From positions 310,001-374,000 of the forward strand of contig OZ025704.1 of NCBI GenBank assembly GCA_964019335.1: DNA of 64,000 bases. The letters are read 5' to 3'. Positions 1 to 10,546 of this stretch are shown here, piece after piece. The notes under the pieces are model-generated. The model saw nothing but the letters and a program-made list of their open reading frames with translations, searched no databases and was not told the DNA's origin. The number at the start of each line of letters is the position of its first letter. The stretch's first letter is position 1. The position numbers and the translations under genes are program-made. This DNA comes from Diplonema japonicum. Lineage: Eukaryota; Euglenozoa; Diplonemea; Diplonemida; Diplonemidae.

Positions 1-131
1 GCCAGGACCCCGGCTGCGAGAAGTGGCCGGGCCGTATTGCATTGAAGCCCTTTGCGCAAAAGGTTTTTTATTTTTTATTTTTTTTTATTCAAATCGTCTA
101 TTTTTATAGACGCTCGATGGTAGGTGGTTAA
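1..131. mobile_element. Right terminal part of a piggyBac-like element (truncated by window start)
   Basis: This stretch matches 48736-48847, the right end of the piggyBac-like element later in the window. Shared blocks are a GC-rich segment (GGGCCGTATTGCATTG and flanks), a short poly(T) of different length, the small palindrome around TCGTCTA...TAGACG, and the terminal repeat ending in GGTTAA. The last 17 bases (115-131), read in reverse complement, agree at 15 of 17 positions with the left terminus at 47036. The element ends in TTAA (128-131), the piggyBac target site. The rest lies outside the window. Confidence 0.75.
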
Positions 132-550
132 TATATTTTATACTTCCAAACAAATTTACAAAAGAAAAAAAAAGGGAGAGGGGAAGGTGGAAAAAAAAAA
201 AAGGAAAAAAAAAAAGAAAGAAAGAAGAGGAAAAAAAAAAAAAAAAAAAAAGAAATTGCTGATAAGCTCTCTTCCTCCCCTCCCTCCCTCCTCCTCCTCC
301 TCCTCCTCTCCCTTCCCCTCTTTTTTTTTTATTTATTATACCCTTTGTTAAACCATTAGCTTAAAAAAAAAAAGAAAAAAGAAAAAAGCACCTTTTTTTT
401 CTTCTTCTTTTTTCTTTTTTTTTTTACCCCGTTTTTTTTTTTTTTTTTATTATTATTTACTTTTTTTTTTTTCCTTCTCCTCCCACCTTTGTTTTGTTAT
501 GAGGCTTAATAAGTTTTTTTTTTTTTTTTTTTTTTTTGCTATTTACTGGT

Positions 551-790
551 CAACAGTAGTTTCACGTTACCTCTCTGTTGCGGGCCCTCGACGGTGAACG
601 CAAGATCTGAGAGGACGGCGAAATCATCTTTCATTGGCGGTAAGTAAGCGAAAAAATTTTTTTCACGACACTCTAAGTTCTTCACCCTCAACGCTTAACC
701 CTAACGTGTACTCCTGTATCTGAAGGACAACCCCTGATTTTCGCCTTGGACGGGGTCTGGAGTGCGTTAAGTAATTTCAGAAGAGTGTAA
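551..790 (-). mobile_element. Internally deleted copy of the TIR/fold-back element
   Basis: Bases 581-650 resemble the right arm of the fold-back at 4344-4414 (both contain CGGGCCCTCGACGGT and a block ending in a TTGGCGGTAAGTAA-like sequence). They are followed by a terminal-repeat-like end at 664-685 and its inverted partner at 763-788. The reverse complement of 763-788 matches the left end of the element at 3682-3709 at about 24 of 26 positions. The order (fold-back, terminus, body, terminus) equals the reverse complement of the copy at 3682-4414, but the body is about 80 bp instead of about 530 bp. This fits a deleted, non-autonomous copy in the opposite orientation. Confidence 0.6.
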
Positions 791-1019
791 ACAAAATTAA
801 CTTAAGAGAAAGAAAGAGAAGTGGAAAAAAAAAGGGGGGGAGGGTTATATTAACTCAACGACTTTGTCATTTTCCTCTTGATTTTTGTTCTTGTTTTCCC
901 TATCTTGTAGCACGCAAGCAGAAGAAGGAGGACAAAAAAAAAAAATGAAAGAGGGAAAAGAGTTTTTAAAAAAAAAAAGATAGGGCACATTATAAAGTTT
1001 TTTTTTTTTTGCAAGTGCC

Positions 1020-1067
<48 letters not shown>

Positions 1068-1171
1068 CATTTGGGTGTGATTCTGATGAGTTTTCAAAAA
1101 AAAAAGTTTTTTTTTTATTCGGGTTTGGGTCGCTGCTCAAACTTCTCTCCCTATCTCACCATCATAAAAGC

Positions 1172-1213
<42 letters not shown>

Positions 1214-1321
1214 ACTCGTAAAATCTAGCCTGAGAGATAAGAGCAAAACATGAAAAAAAAAAAGGGGAAACACTCATACAAAAAAGCTTTAGTTTTTCCG
1301 TAAGAGAAGGTTTTCGGGCCC

Positions 1322-1354
<33 letters not shown>

Positions 1355-1430
1355 TACGAAAGGGTCATTTTAAAGGTGTCTGTGCTGTGGGTCTGAACTA
1401 CCATACTGCTGGAAAAAAAAAAAAAAAAAG

Positions 1431-1466
<36 letters not shown>

Positions 1467-2400
1467 CTACACAAAGAAATGTACAAACTCAGCAAAAGAC
1501 AAATAAACAACAAAACAAAAAAAGGAAACAAAAAAAAGGAAAGAATCAAGCCTCCCCAAAGGAGGGCCAAGGGAATTTCTTGTTTGTAATGTAAATCGAA
1601 CTGTGCTTCCTGAAATTTGTGTTTCCTCAGGTTGGCGTATACGTTAGCTGTGAAGCACACTGCAACTGTCTAGCTATTTAAGAGGAGAAAGGCGCGGGAC
1701 GAATTGCCCTAATGTAATGCCAAGAGAAAAGGAGAAAAAAAAAAGGGAAAAAAAATGAGGGAGGGAAAGGAAAAGGCTAGCCAACTCTTTCTAACGATGC
1801 GCCGCGATTCGCAATGGGAAAAAAAAAGATTTTTTTTTTCTTTCTTTCTTATTGTTGATTTACATTTTTTTTTTTGTCAATTGCGATGGTTGGGGGGGAA
1901 AAAAAATTGCTGAAATCCATGTATTCATCACATTTTTTTTTCCCCGAGCCTAGTCGCTTTTTTTTTTCAGCGGGGGGGGCTATGTTGGCAAGAAACGGGG
2001 AAACGTTTTCTGTTTCCGTTTCCTTATTTTTCAAAAAAAAAAAAAAAAAAAAAAAAAAAGAAAAGAAAAAAAAAAAAAAAAGAGAAAGCTTGGAAACGCG
2101 TTTCCTTACCGACATAGCCCTAGGGGGGAGTTGACTGCACTGCCTTCAAAAAGAAAACATTTGTACTTCTCCCCCCTCGAGAGTTCTTTTTCATTTTTTT
2201 TTTTTAACCGCTGCTGAAAGGGGATAGGTGCAGGTAGAAGATGAGAACAAGGGGGCGTCTCACAAGACTTCCTTTACCTCATATATTTTTTTTCCTTATC
2301 CTACTATCTCGATTCAGATGCCATCCGTGCATGAGAAGGGTAAGAATATGCAGAAAGAAAGAAGGAAAAGATTTCAACTGGAAACCCTGCCTTCGTGTTG

Positions 2401-2431
<31 letters not shown>

Positions 2432-2601
2432 TCCTTCTTTCTTGAGAGGTCTTCGAATATAAGGTGAATCCATTTTCTATTTATTTTTTTTTTTCTTCCC
2501 CCCTCAGTTATTATTATGTGACAGTAACCAAGCTGTGGCTATTTTAGGAAACTGAAGTAGCCAGCTTCGCAGGGTAGCTAGTGATGGCTGCCTTGTGTTC
2601 A

Positions 2602-2635
<34 letters not shown>

Positions 2636-3635
2636 TTGCATTCTCCTTCTCCTCCTCTCCCCACTTACTTCCCCTACCCCATATGGTTAGGGATTTCTTT
2701 TTTTTCTCTTTCTTTTATACACTAAAGTCTGGTGTAGAAATAAGTACCCGGGATGCGTGAGAGGAACGATTTTTTTTTTTTGCATAAAATTTTAAAGGGA
2801 TTGAGGCAATTTCGGGGTGGGTCTTTTATTTATTTATTTTTATATTTTTTATTCCCCTCTCCTTTTCTCTCTCTCTCTCTCTCTCTCCCCCCCCCCCATA
2901 TTTATTTTTATTGTGTTGTGGGTCAGTCTTGGGAATAAAAGAAGAAGAAGAAAAAAAAGAAAAAGAAAAAAAAAGAAAAACACATTGTTTAGAAGAACGA
3001 AACAAGAAGAAGAAAAAAAAAAAAGAGAGAGGGTAAACACAAACATACCTCTTTTTTTTCTAAAACGATCCAGCTTTATATTTTTCATTTTTCGTTTCCC
3101 CTCTTTTTTTTGTTCTTTCCCCCCCCCTTTTTTTTCTCAAAAGATTTGGGAACCAAGGTACAGGCGCGAGGTACTAAGGTTTTGCTAAAGAGAGGGGGGG
3201 TGGGGAGGGAGGAAAAAGAAAGAAAAGCAAACTTAGAGCTTTATTTTATTTTTTAAAAAAAATATTTTTTTTATATATATCTCTGATTGAGGGTGTTGAT
3301 GAAACAATTGCACAACCCACATATGGGTCTTTTTCTCCTTTATCGCTTTCTTGTGAAATTCAAAAACACCGAAAGCTGAAAAAAGCAACACGTGACTCAA
3401 GTTTCCCCGCTTGTGGCCAGAAGGAAAGAGAAAAAGAAGAAGAAGGGGGAAAAAAAAAGTGCATTAGAGACTTTTATTTCCAGGGCAGTAAGACTACTCG
3501 CTTTAAAACGCTAAATGTGCCAACGCTGTATTTGTTGGTTTTTTATTGAAGACATAAAGGAGAAAAAAAATCTTTTTAGAGATAAGTAGACAAGGGGGAC
3601 GTTCCAAAACAGGGACCTCCTTTTATCTCATCTCT

Positions 3636-3679
<44 letters not shown>

Positions 3680-3681
3680 TT

Positions 3682-4265
3682 CACTCTTCAGAAATTACTT
3701 CACGCACTGGGGGGCCCATTACTTCACGCTAAATCTCATTACTTCACGGTGAAATAATGGCCTGTTTTCCGTGGAGTAATTGGGGGTTTCCGTTAAATAA
3801 TATGCCTCGGTAGGCCAATTTTTGCCTCGGTTCGGTTCCCAGTGGGGCTACTTTTTCCTCTCAGTTTGCTATTTCCCCCCAGGTTCAGCTCAATTGGCCA
3901 ACTTTTGCCTCGGCTCAGTTCCAAGTTGGACTACTTTTTCCTCCCAATTTGCCCACTTTTGGCTAGGCCTTATTCCCAGTTTCTGTGGGTAACTCTTCTG
4001 TGGGTAAGGGTAACTTAGTCAGCTTACCCAAGCACCCCAAAAGACTTCAAAATACCGAAGCAGCAGAAAAAAAGGAGCCAGCGGCCGCGCCAGGTATGGG
4101 AAGGCCTGATTAGAGATGGTGACAGTGGCAATGCCAGCGACAGCGGCAGCTCTTAGTCAACAAAAGGAGGAAAAACAACTTGTATTGTAACCTTTGTAAC
4201 CCCTCTCTTGTTGTACCCCTTGTCACCCTGTTGTGCCCCTCGTGGTGAAGTAATTTCAGAGTGTC
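3682..4265 (+). mobile_element. Non-autonomous terminal-inverted-repeat element
   Basis: The left terminus begins CACTCTTCAGAAATTACTTC and the right terminus (4244-4265) is GTGAAGTAATTTCAGAGTG, its inverted repeat. Three direct copies of ATTACTTCACG at 3694, 3718 and 3738 look like subterminal repeats. The body contains a roughly 70-bp imperfect tandem duplication (about 3813-3880 and 3894-3960). No transposase frame is visible. Target-site duplication is not clear because the left flank is a poly(T) run. The adjoining inverted repeat at 4281-4414 may be part of the same element, because the copy at 551-790 keeps both parts together. Confidence 0.6.
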
Positions 4266-4280
4266 GTAAAATAAAACCAC

Positions 4281-4414
4281 TTACCTACCGCCAAGTAATG
4301 CTTTACCGACCTCTCGGTTCCGCATTTTACCATCTCGGGCCCTGCGGGCCCTCGACGGTAAAATGCGGAACCTCGAGGTAACGGTAAAGTCATTACTTGT
4401 TGGCAGTAAATAGC
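4281..4414. repeat. Long imperfect inverted repeat (fold-back, about 65-bp arms)
   Basis: The arms around 4281-4342 and 4346-4414 are near-perfect reverse complements. Matching blocks include GGTAAAATGCGGAACC, CGGTAAAG and CATTACTTG, and the centre at about 4338-4352 is GGGCCCTGCGGGCCCT. A single strand would fold into a long hairpin. It abuts the terminal-repeat element to its left, and a degenerate relative lies at 551-650. Confidence 0.75.
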
Positions 4415-4785
4415 TATTTTTGTTCGCAAACAATGTTTATTGTCGAGAAAAAAAAAAAAAAAAAAAAAAAAAAAATAGTTAATGGCAAAAACGTAATGAG
4501 TTATTTTTTATTAGGTAAAAAATACCGCTCGTGCGCACTAGCAAAAATGAAACGCCAAAAAACTGTTTTTTTTTAAATGGGGGAGTACATATTTACAAAA
4601 GAATTGCGTAGCTTAACTAACAGGCGGGCTTGTTCGGGTACTTCTGGTCACATCTCCTCCTTCGGGACATCACCTCCACCACAGAGAGGAGCCTGTTGAA
4701 GCCTCTGCAATGGGCGCGTACTGGTCACGGGCAGTCGTTTAGGTCCAAAATCCGAAAAAGAAAAGTACATAATTTATACGGCAGA

Positions 4786-4822
<37 letters not shown>

Positions 4823-4988
4823 CATTCCCCCTCCCCCCCGAACATGCATATTTATTGTATTTTTTTTATTTTTTTGCCAACAAAGGGTTTTGGATTTTTT
4901 GGGTCTTATCCCTCCTCCTTCTCTCCCATTTTTTCTTTTGCAGAAAAAAAAAAAAAAAAAAAAAAAAATGGGCGTGTTCAAATGATAA

Positions 4989-5046
4989 GGGAACGTTGGC
5001 AAGCTTCTCCAGGTTTTTACCTCTAAAGTAACAGCCAGTTCCTCTA
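4989..5046 (+). repeat. Dispersed repeat, copy 1
   Basis: Shares ordered blocks GGGAACGTTGGCAA, CTTCTCCAGGTT and GCCAGTTCCTCT with 38286-38366, 33 kb away. Relative to that copy it lacks about 20 bp after the first block. Nature unknown; a decayed short repeat or a small RNA gene are both possible. Confidence 0.5.
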
Positions 5047-6650
5047 GAAAGGTGTCACATAACAGTATATCTCTTTATTTTTATTTTCTAAAAGAAAAAA
5101 AAAAGAAAAGATTGACTCTGCAGCATGATGACAAAAATAACTCTATATCCTACTTTCTATTTCTTTCTTCCTTCCCGACTTTTCCCTCAAAAAAAAAATC
5201 TTTTTGCACACGGTCTTTTCAGGTAATACAAAGAAGCACTGAAAGAAGCAAATAATCATGGGACGAGGATGGAACGGCAGGCAGCTGGCCTCCTTCTTTC
5301 TCCCCTTTTTATTTTTCCCCCGGCAGTACAAACAAAAAAAAAAAAAAAAAAGAAGACGAAAAGCAAAACCTTTTCCCTGCACTCCAAATATTCTTTTTTT
5401 TTTATTATTTTCCATTACTTTTTTTGGGATCCGGAAAGGCTAATAAGCATGAAAACGAGAAAAAAAAAAGAAAGAAAAAAAAAAAAGAAACAAAGAGTAA
5501 AATAACTGGAGAGGAGAACAAAGAATGCTCAGCCCCCCCCCCCCCCCCCCCTTTCCCCCCGTTTATATTCTTCTGCATCCAGCCGATTTAAAAAAAAAAG
5601 TTCAATTTCTTTTTTTTTTTTAGAGTAGAGGAATTTTTTTTTTTGCTGTTTTCTTTGGTGCCCAATACATGTATGCAAAAAAGCAGGGGAAAAAAAAAAA
5701 GAGGAATTGGGCTCTCCCTTTTTATTTGTTTTTTGTCAAAAGAAAATTTTAAATCGGCTGAAACCCCCCCCCCCCCCCCCCCACCACCTCCATCCCATTC
5801 GAGCAAATCCCCCCTTTTTTTTCCTCAAAGACTTCTTTTTTTTTCACTTTTTTTTGTTAGTGCGAAAAAAGTTTTTTTTTTTCCTTCACTCGCCTACTAT
5901 CAAGGTGGATTTCTTCCCCCTCACTCCTTTTCTTACCTTCTTTCTGCAGTATCTTAACACTATTGAGGTACTGATACTTATTTATTAAGCTTTTTCCTTT
6001 TTTGCTTTTTCCTTCTGTTACCCTCCCAGTGCGGAATCCTCGAAGCCTTGGGAAAAGATGTCGTCACTTGTTGAATAACACTAGAAAAAAGAATCCTTTA
6101 TGTGGTCTTAGCACTTTAGCTACCGTGGCTCTCATGTCATTAGCTGTCTATTTTGTACTACATATTATACACAAACAAAAGTTTTTTTTTTTTCTATTTC
6201 TTTTCCTCTTCTTCTTCCTTCAGGTACTTTACGTTATTTTTTTTTTTTTGTTATAACTCCCCCGGCTTGCTTTACGAAATAGTATCCTTCCATTCCACCC
6301 TGGTGTGCAATCGCGCTCTTTTCTCATTTTTTTTTCCCCCCGCCCTTCCCCCTCAGCTTCTTCCTGAAAAAATCAGAAGTTTTTCTTTTTTTTTTAGAAA
6401 AGGAAGAAAGACAAAGAAAAAAGTTTGGGGAAAAAGAGAAAAAAAAAAAAAAAGAAAAAACAAGAAAGATAATGAACAAAAGAGAGTGAATAGGAAGAAA
6501 CGAAGAAGGAAGAAGAAGAAGAAAGATTTCCCCCACCACTTTTTGAGGGGAAAGAAAAAAAGAAGAAAAAAAAGCAAGTTGTTGTGGATGTCGTACTTCT
6601 TATTTTTATAGGGGGGTATCTCCCACTCCCCCCTTTTTTTTTCTATTCGG

Positions 6651-6676
6651 GGTGGTGGGGTTAACACGGAAATATA
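6651..6676 (+). repeat. 26-bp motif shared with 48990-49015
   Basis: GGTGGTGGGGTTAACACGGA plus AATATA matches 48990-49015 at 23 of 26 positions. In both places AAAAACATCA follows on the + strand (6739-6748 and 49018-49027). Role unknown. Confidence 0.5.
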
Positions 6677-6743
6677 CTTTTTTTTTTTTTTTTTTTTTTT
6701 TGGAAAATCACACAAATATTATGGGAGGAAAAAAAGCTAAAAA

Positions 6744-6862
6744 CATCACACTCCCCAGTCTTGTGGCAGTGCGATCAGCCTAGCCTAGTTTTCTTTGCTG
6801 AGTTCGGGATGGGTATTCAACTAAAGAAGGGTCGATAGATAGAAAGTCCGGCCATCCCTTGA
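6744..6862 (-). ncRNA. 5S rRNA-like sequence, possibly a Pol III transcript
   Basis: Read on the - strand, the segment contains TTGAATACCCATCCCGAACT followed by CAG. This is very close to the loop-C consensus of bacterial and organellar 5S rRNA, and CTTT/AAAG can pair around it as a helix-III-like stem. Downstream is a second stem (ATCGCACT with AGTGTGAT) like a domain IV/V hairpin, then a run of five T typical of a Pol III stop. The length of about 120 nt fits 5S rRNA. Against a functional 5S: I cannot pair the two ends into helix I, and nuclear 5S of most eukaryotes differs in this loop. It could be a divergent 5S, an organelle-derived fragment or a 5S-derived repeat. Confidence 0.35.
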
Positions 6863-7400
6863 TCTGCTTCCATTCGCTTTATTGTTTTCCTCCACCCAAT
6901 TTTTGCCTTTTCAACAGCAGCCCATGTCAGTTCGTAGCAAATACGGGTTTTCTCTCTAAATTGTCGTCAGTAAGTCACAACATGAAAAAGAAAATATGGA
7001 GGGGTTTTTTTGACCCGTTGCTGCTGTTTTCTCCCTTCCCTTTCCTTCTTTCTCTCCTTTCTTTCCTTCCTCTACTCCCAACCCCCTCCCCCCCCTTACT
7101 GAATTCCTTCTTTTTTTTTTTTATTATATCCCTCCCTTTTCACCATATTTCTTTTTATTTTTTTTTTTATTATTATATTCCCCATCCAGCTGTTTTCCTC
7201 TTTCTTTTTTTTTTGTTTTTTTTTTTTTTCTTACTGCTCATCTCATTTTTTTTTCCCCCCCAAAACTCTTGTTTCTTCATTTTTCTCGTTTATTTCCGTT
7301 GTTTAAAAAAAAAAAGAAAAAGAAAAATAAAAAAAGAAATTAAAAAAAAGAAAAGACAGATGAGGGGGACAAAGCAAAGGAAAGAAAAAGAGAGAAAAAA

Positions 7401-10007
7401 ATGGGGATAATAGATTATTGCGTTTACGGTGGAATGCTCGCATTAATAGGGGCAGCCAAGGTGAACAAGTACCACGCTGGCACTAGGGAGAAGAACAAGA
7501 GAATAAACGAAAGACGGTCCACCCGCGAGGTAATGACAGTAAGGATACCCAGGACAGCTAACCCACGGCACAAAATTATTGCGGTGAAGATAATAACATG
7601 GGTGGCCATGATGTTGCGAAAGGTGATGGGCCACCGGCTGTGGAGGTGCCTATTTTGCGAAACAGTAAACGAGGCAGCGCTGCCCTGCAGGAAATGTGGA
7701 TTTTCTAGAAAACAGCGACGTTTCTACACCGACTCACCAGCAGCTCTTCCGGAGGTTCCTGAAGAGGATATTCGCTACTTAGTGGGAAGCCTTCTCTCAT
7801 GGCCAGCCACCGCTCACACTATGCAGCTTCGTTCTTGGATTTTCTATCGTGACTCATCACCCACACATATGCTTTGGACATGTTCTTCTTGTGGCACCAT
7901 CAACAGTAACATCCTTGTTTGTCGGCGTTGCCATGTTCCTAGAAAGCCTCTGCAGATACACACCACAGCGAGCTCCTCTTATTTACTGTTTAAAAACATC
8001 CCTTCCAGTGTCGTTGTCCCCGCTTTTGAGAAAGCCGTGTGGGAGCTCACGGCGCAGCATGTTATCTCGAGCCTCCCTGCTGGGCATAAACCGTATTCGT
8101 TGCTGTGCTGCTTTGAAAGCCAGCTTCATGCCGATCGTTGCCTCAATCATCTTGGCGGGGGTTGTTTCAAATACCTTGGGAAGCAGATCGAGGTAACCCC
8201 CTCCAAATGGGGGCATCGAAAGGCCCACATCGCGCAGAAAACAAAACTGTCGCACATCAAAGAGAGCCCCCTCGAGAACGGTGACGCTAGTGACATCAAA
8301 CACGCGGTGGGGACAACCACACAGCTGCCACAACACCAGCCGCATGTGATGGACCCATCTGAAGTGATTTACGTGAAAGGCCTCCCGTCATGGGTGTTCA
8401 ACGACCCTTTGATAAGCCCTGGCGACGTGAAAGACTACATTGAAGATCTGTGTGGAAAACGCCCTGTCCGGGTGGACAAGATAGACATGAACCGTCAGGG
8501 TTACACAGCAGCTGTGCTGCTGCAGTTCAAAGGCCCGCAAGCCATGAAAACAGCTTATAATAACCTGTTTTCCACGCAGGAGATCAAGCTCGACGTGCGG
8601 TGGACGCACACCCGGAAGAATCAGCAACGTCGCTGCGACCCTGTCCACACGGACTACCTCCACGACAAGGTGACGGCCATTGTGAGGGAGTGCAAGTCGG
8701 CAGAGGTGCGCGCATTAAAGCGCCCGTCTGAAAGAATAAAAACAAACATGCCTGCGAAGAGCATATGGTTGGTGCACCCACACGAAGGGGTGCACCTCGT
8801 GTGCATGAAGAGCAGTCTCATTGGTGACTCGGTTAAGGACCCTGTCGCCCCCCAAGAATGCGGCGATGCAGGTGGTGAAGAGTACCAAAAATGGTTGGCG
8901 AGTGACAGGGCAAAGCCAAGGCAAAACCCTTGGACATGGAATTACGAGCTGCCATATGATGCGCCCAGCACCCACAGGGTGGCACGGGACCTGCTGGAAC
9001 GGGGGGCCGTCTTCAACGACAGGACGCTATCTGCCTTGATCACCTACACGAGCAGACAGTGGGCTGGTGAGCTAGGGCAAAAGAACTACCGATACTTAAA
9101 GATTCCTGTTGAGGTTGTGGACGATCTCGTGAATGGGTTCACAGAGGTCCTAGCAAGCGATAAACATGATCTGATAGGTTTACGGTCGTACTGTAGCATG
9201 TTCACAGCGATGAGGGATGTTTCCCCGACAAGATGGCTGCATCTGTACGTCCGCTTCAGGCAGCATGTAGAATCTTTTGAGAAGACCCCATGCCTGGTGG
9301 CAGGGACCGACAGAGAAGGGCTGGAGTACCGGTGCATATACGAGTACCGGAAGGCCATCAACACCAATAAGAACCACGCGCCGAAAATGGTTAAAGTGAC
9401 GGACCACATCAGCAGGGTGTACAGCAGGCTGATGTCGTCCTGCGGGCGGCGGCACGGGCTGCAAAAAAGGCAGAACAAAAAGGTATGGGAGACATTCCTC
9501 CCCGTATTCCCGGCGATGCTCGTCAGAGACTTCGAGCAATTTGGGTTCATCCCTTCCGAGAGACATAAGTACCTTCTGTTTAGAGCATACACGGACTTGG
9601 GTACCTTTGAGAAGGCCTGCAACATGATCGAATGGGATGACAGGATCCTGGTGCCGCGTAAGGATTGGAAGGTGTCGATTAGTGATTCGCTCGTGCTGCC
9701 TGGGCTGGCCAATGCAACCCGTAATGAGGCTCACCTAACGGAGTTCCTGAACCTTCTACAGGCGGCGGGCGTCGAGCCTTGTTTTTACACTTACAAGAAT
9801 CTCGCGTATGTTACGAAGAACTGGTGGGACACACCCTCCCCTGAGCTTTCTGAGTCCTTTTCCAAGCTGGCCGACGAGCTGACTCCTAGCACCCCGCCTG
9901 AGAATCTCAACGCGCTGCTTGTCTCGAGCCCACCTCTTGGCATTTGCAAAATCGGCGCCGACACCACCCCATTGGGGCCACGCTCCCCGAGGTATATTCT
10001 CAGGTAG
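7401..10007 (+). CDS. RNA-binding protein with two RanBP2-type zinc fingers and RRM-like segments
   Basis: The 868-residue protein has two RanBP2-type zinc fingers at about residues 81-99 (W81, C83, C86, N90, C96, C99) and 159-177, each W-x-C-x2-C-x3-N-x5-C-x2-C. Two segments resemble RRMs: about 192-270 (starts YLLFKNIP) and about 343-420 (IYVKGLPSWV, later YTAAVLLQF). The C-terminal third is alpha-helical and vaguely PPR-like. RanBP2 fingers of this kind bind single-stranded RNA, so an RNA-binding role is likely; the target is unknown. The start at 7401 follows a long purine/A-rich leader, as at other genes here. A later in-frame Met near 7530 would give a basic, possibly mitochondrial N-terminus and is a real alternative. 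No introns seen. No specific orthologue recognised. Confidence 0.8.
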   Translation: MGIIDYCVYGGMLALIGAAKVNKYHAGTREKNKRINERRSTREVMTVRIPRTANPRHKIIAVKIITWVAMMLRKVMGHRLWRCLFCETVNEAALPCRKCGFSRKQRRFYTDSPAALPEVPEEDIRYLVGSLLSWPATAHTMQLRSWIFYRDSSPTHMLWTCSSCGTINSNILVCRRCHVPRKPLQIHTTASSSYLLFKNIPSSVVVPAFEKAVWELTAQHVISSLPAGHKPYSLLCCFESQLHADRCLNHLGGGCFKYLGKQIEVTPSKWGHRKAHIAQKTKLSHIKESPLENGDASDIKHAVGTTTQLPQHQPHVMDPSEVIYVKGLPSWVFNDPLISPGDVKDYIEDLCGKRPVRVDKIDMNRQGYTAAVLLQFKGPQAMKTAYNNLFSTQEIKLDVRWTHTRKNQQRRCDPVHTDYLHDKVTAIVRECKSAEVRALKRPSERIKTNMPAKSIWLVHPHEGVHLVCMKSSLIGDSVKDPVAPQECGDAGGEEYQKWLASDRAKPRQNPWTWNYELPYDAPSTHRVARDLLERGAVFNDRTLSALITYTSRQWAGELGQKNYRYLKIPVEVVDDLVNGFTEVLASDKHDLIGLRSYCSMFTAMRDVSPTRWLHLYVRFRQHVESFEKTPCLVAGTDREGLEYRCIYEYRKAINTNKNHAPKMVKVTDHISRVYSRLMSSCGRRHGLQKRQNKKVWETFLPVFPAMLVRDFEQFGFIPSERHKYLLFRAYTDLGTFEKACNMIEWDDRILVPRKDWKVSISDSLVLPGLANATRNEAHLTEFLNLLQAAGVEPCFYTYKNLAYVTKNWWDTPSPELSESFSKLADELTPSTPPENLNALLVSSPPLGICKIGADTTPLGPRSPRYILR

Positions 10008-10141
10008 GCTTCCCCCACATTCTTTTTTTTTTTTTCTTCTTCTTTTTTTTTTGGTTGTATGTGATCATCGGGCGGAAGATTTTCAAGGATTTCAATTTTT
10101 TCTTTATTCTTGTCAGTTAACCCCACCCCTCCCCCAACTAC

Positions 10142-10546
10142 ATGTCTCAGGGAATATGCATGAAAGACCCGTACATTATAGCGGGGGGGCGTCGGAGAGG
10201 GAGGTACTGCAGAGTAGTCGGGAGGTGCACAGTTGAGAGCGTGCTGCATGATGCTGGAAAGCTCGGAGAGTTCATTCCGACACAAAGGGCGGTCATGCAC
10301 CAAAGAGTCATGAAGACGACAACACTGCTCCACGAGAGCAAGGAACACATGGAGGTGAACATGTGTAGAGTTGTGCGCGTCCCTGGGGTCGCTGTGCAGC
10401 AAGACGCCAGCAGAGCCGCGGGTGAAAACAACGTAAGCGAAACCAACAACAAGCCCCCCTACGACTCATCTATATACAAATCGAAATCAAGACGAAGACT
10501 CGAATCTGCAATGGCCTGGGTCAACATGGCACGATTCACAACTTAA
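10142..10546 (+). CDS. Hypothetical small protein
   Basis: A 134-residue frame with no recognised domain, rich in basic residues (Gly-Arg-Arg-Arg-Gly-Arg near the start) and ending in a Ser/Lys/Arg-rich tail. Base composition is like the neighbouring genes and unlike intergenic homopolymer DNA, and pyrimidine-rich sequence precedes it. It lacks the A-rich leader seen at most starts here. I tested whether it could be a 3' exon of the upstream gene, but the frames did not join. It may be a real small gene or part of a long untranslated region. Confidence 0.4.
   Translation: MSQGICMKDPYIIAGGRRRGRYCRVVGRCTVESVLHDAGKLGEFIPTQRAVMHQRVMKTTTLLHESKEHMEVNMCRVVRVPGVAVQQDASRAAGENNVSETNNKPPYDSSIYKSKSRRRLESAMAWVNMARFTT

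Larger units (their letters stand above)
132..6650. other. Gene-poor, homopolymer-rich region
   Basis: I see no convincing gene here. The sequence is dominated by poly(A), poly(T), poly(C) and mixed pyrimidine or purine runs, for example poly(T) at 1023-1067 and 1175-1212, poly(A) at 1322-1349, (TTTC)n around 2398-2432, (CT)n at 2866-2887 and poly(C) at 5533-5551. Open frames are strings of Lys, Phe, Ser and Pro produced by these runs. The unique-looking islands are listed separately (551-790, 3682-4414, 4989-5046). Confidence 0.7.

Noticed and set aside
2817-3188. A 12-base match (ACCAAGGTACAG) to the - strand of the LINE-like fragment near 43480
   Set aside because: Too short to exceed chance, and surrounding sequence does not align.
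4615-4760. Protein-like stretch with RTGHG, reminiscent of retroelement RNase H-downstream regions
   Set aside because: Too short, no flanking reverse transcriptase or zinc motif, and no second copy seen.
124-6715. Many short open frames rich in Lys, Phe, Ser or Pro
   Set aside because: They are translations of poly(A), poly(T) and pyrimidine tracts, with no domain, no normal composition and overlapping frames on both strands.
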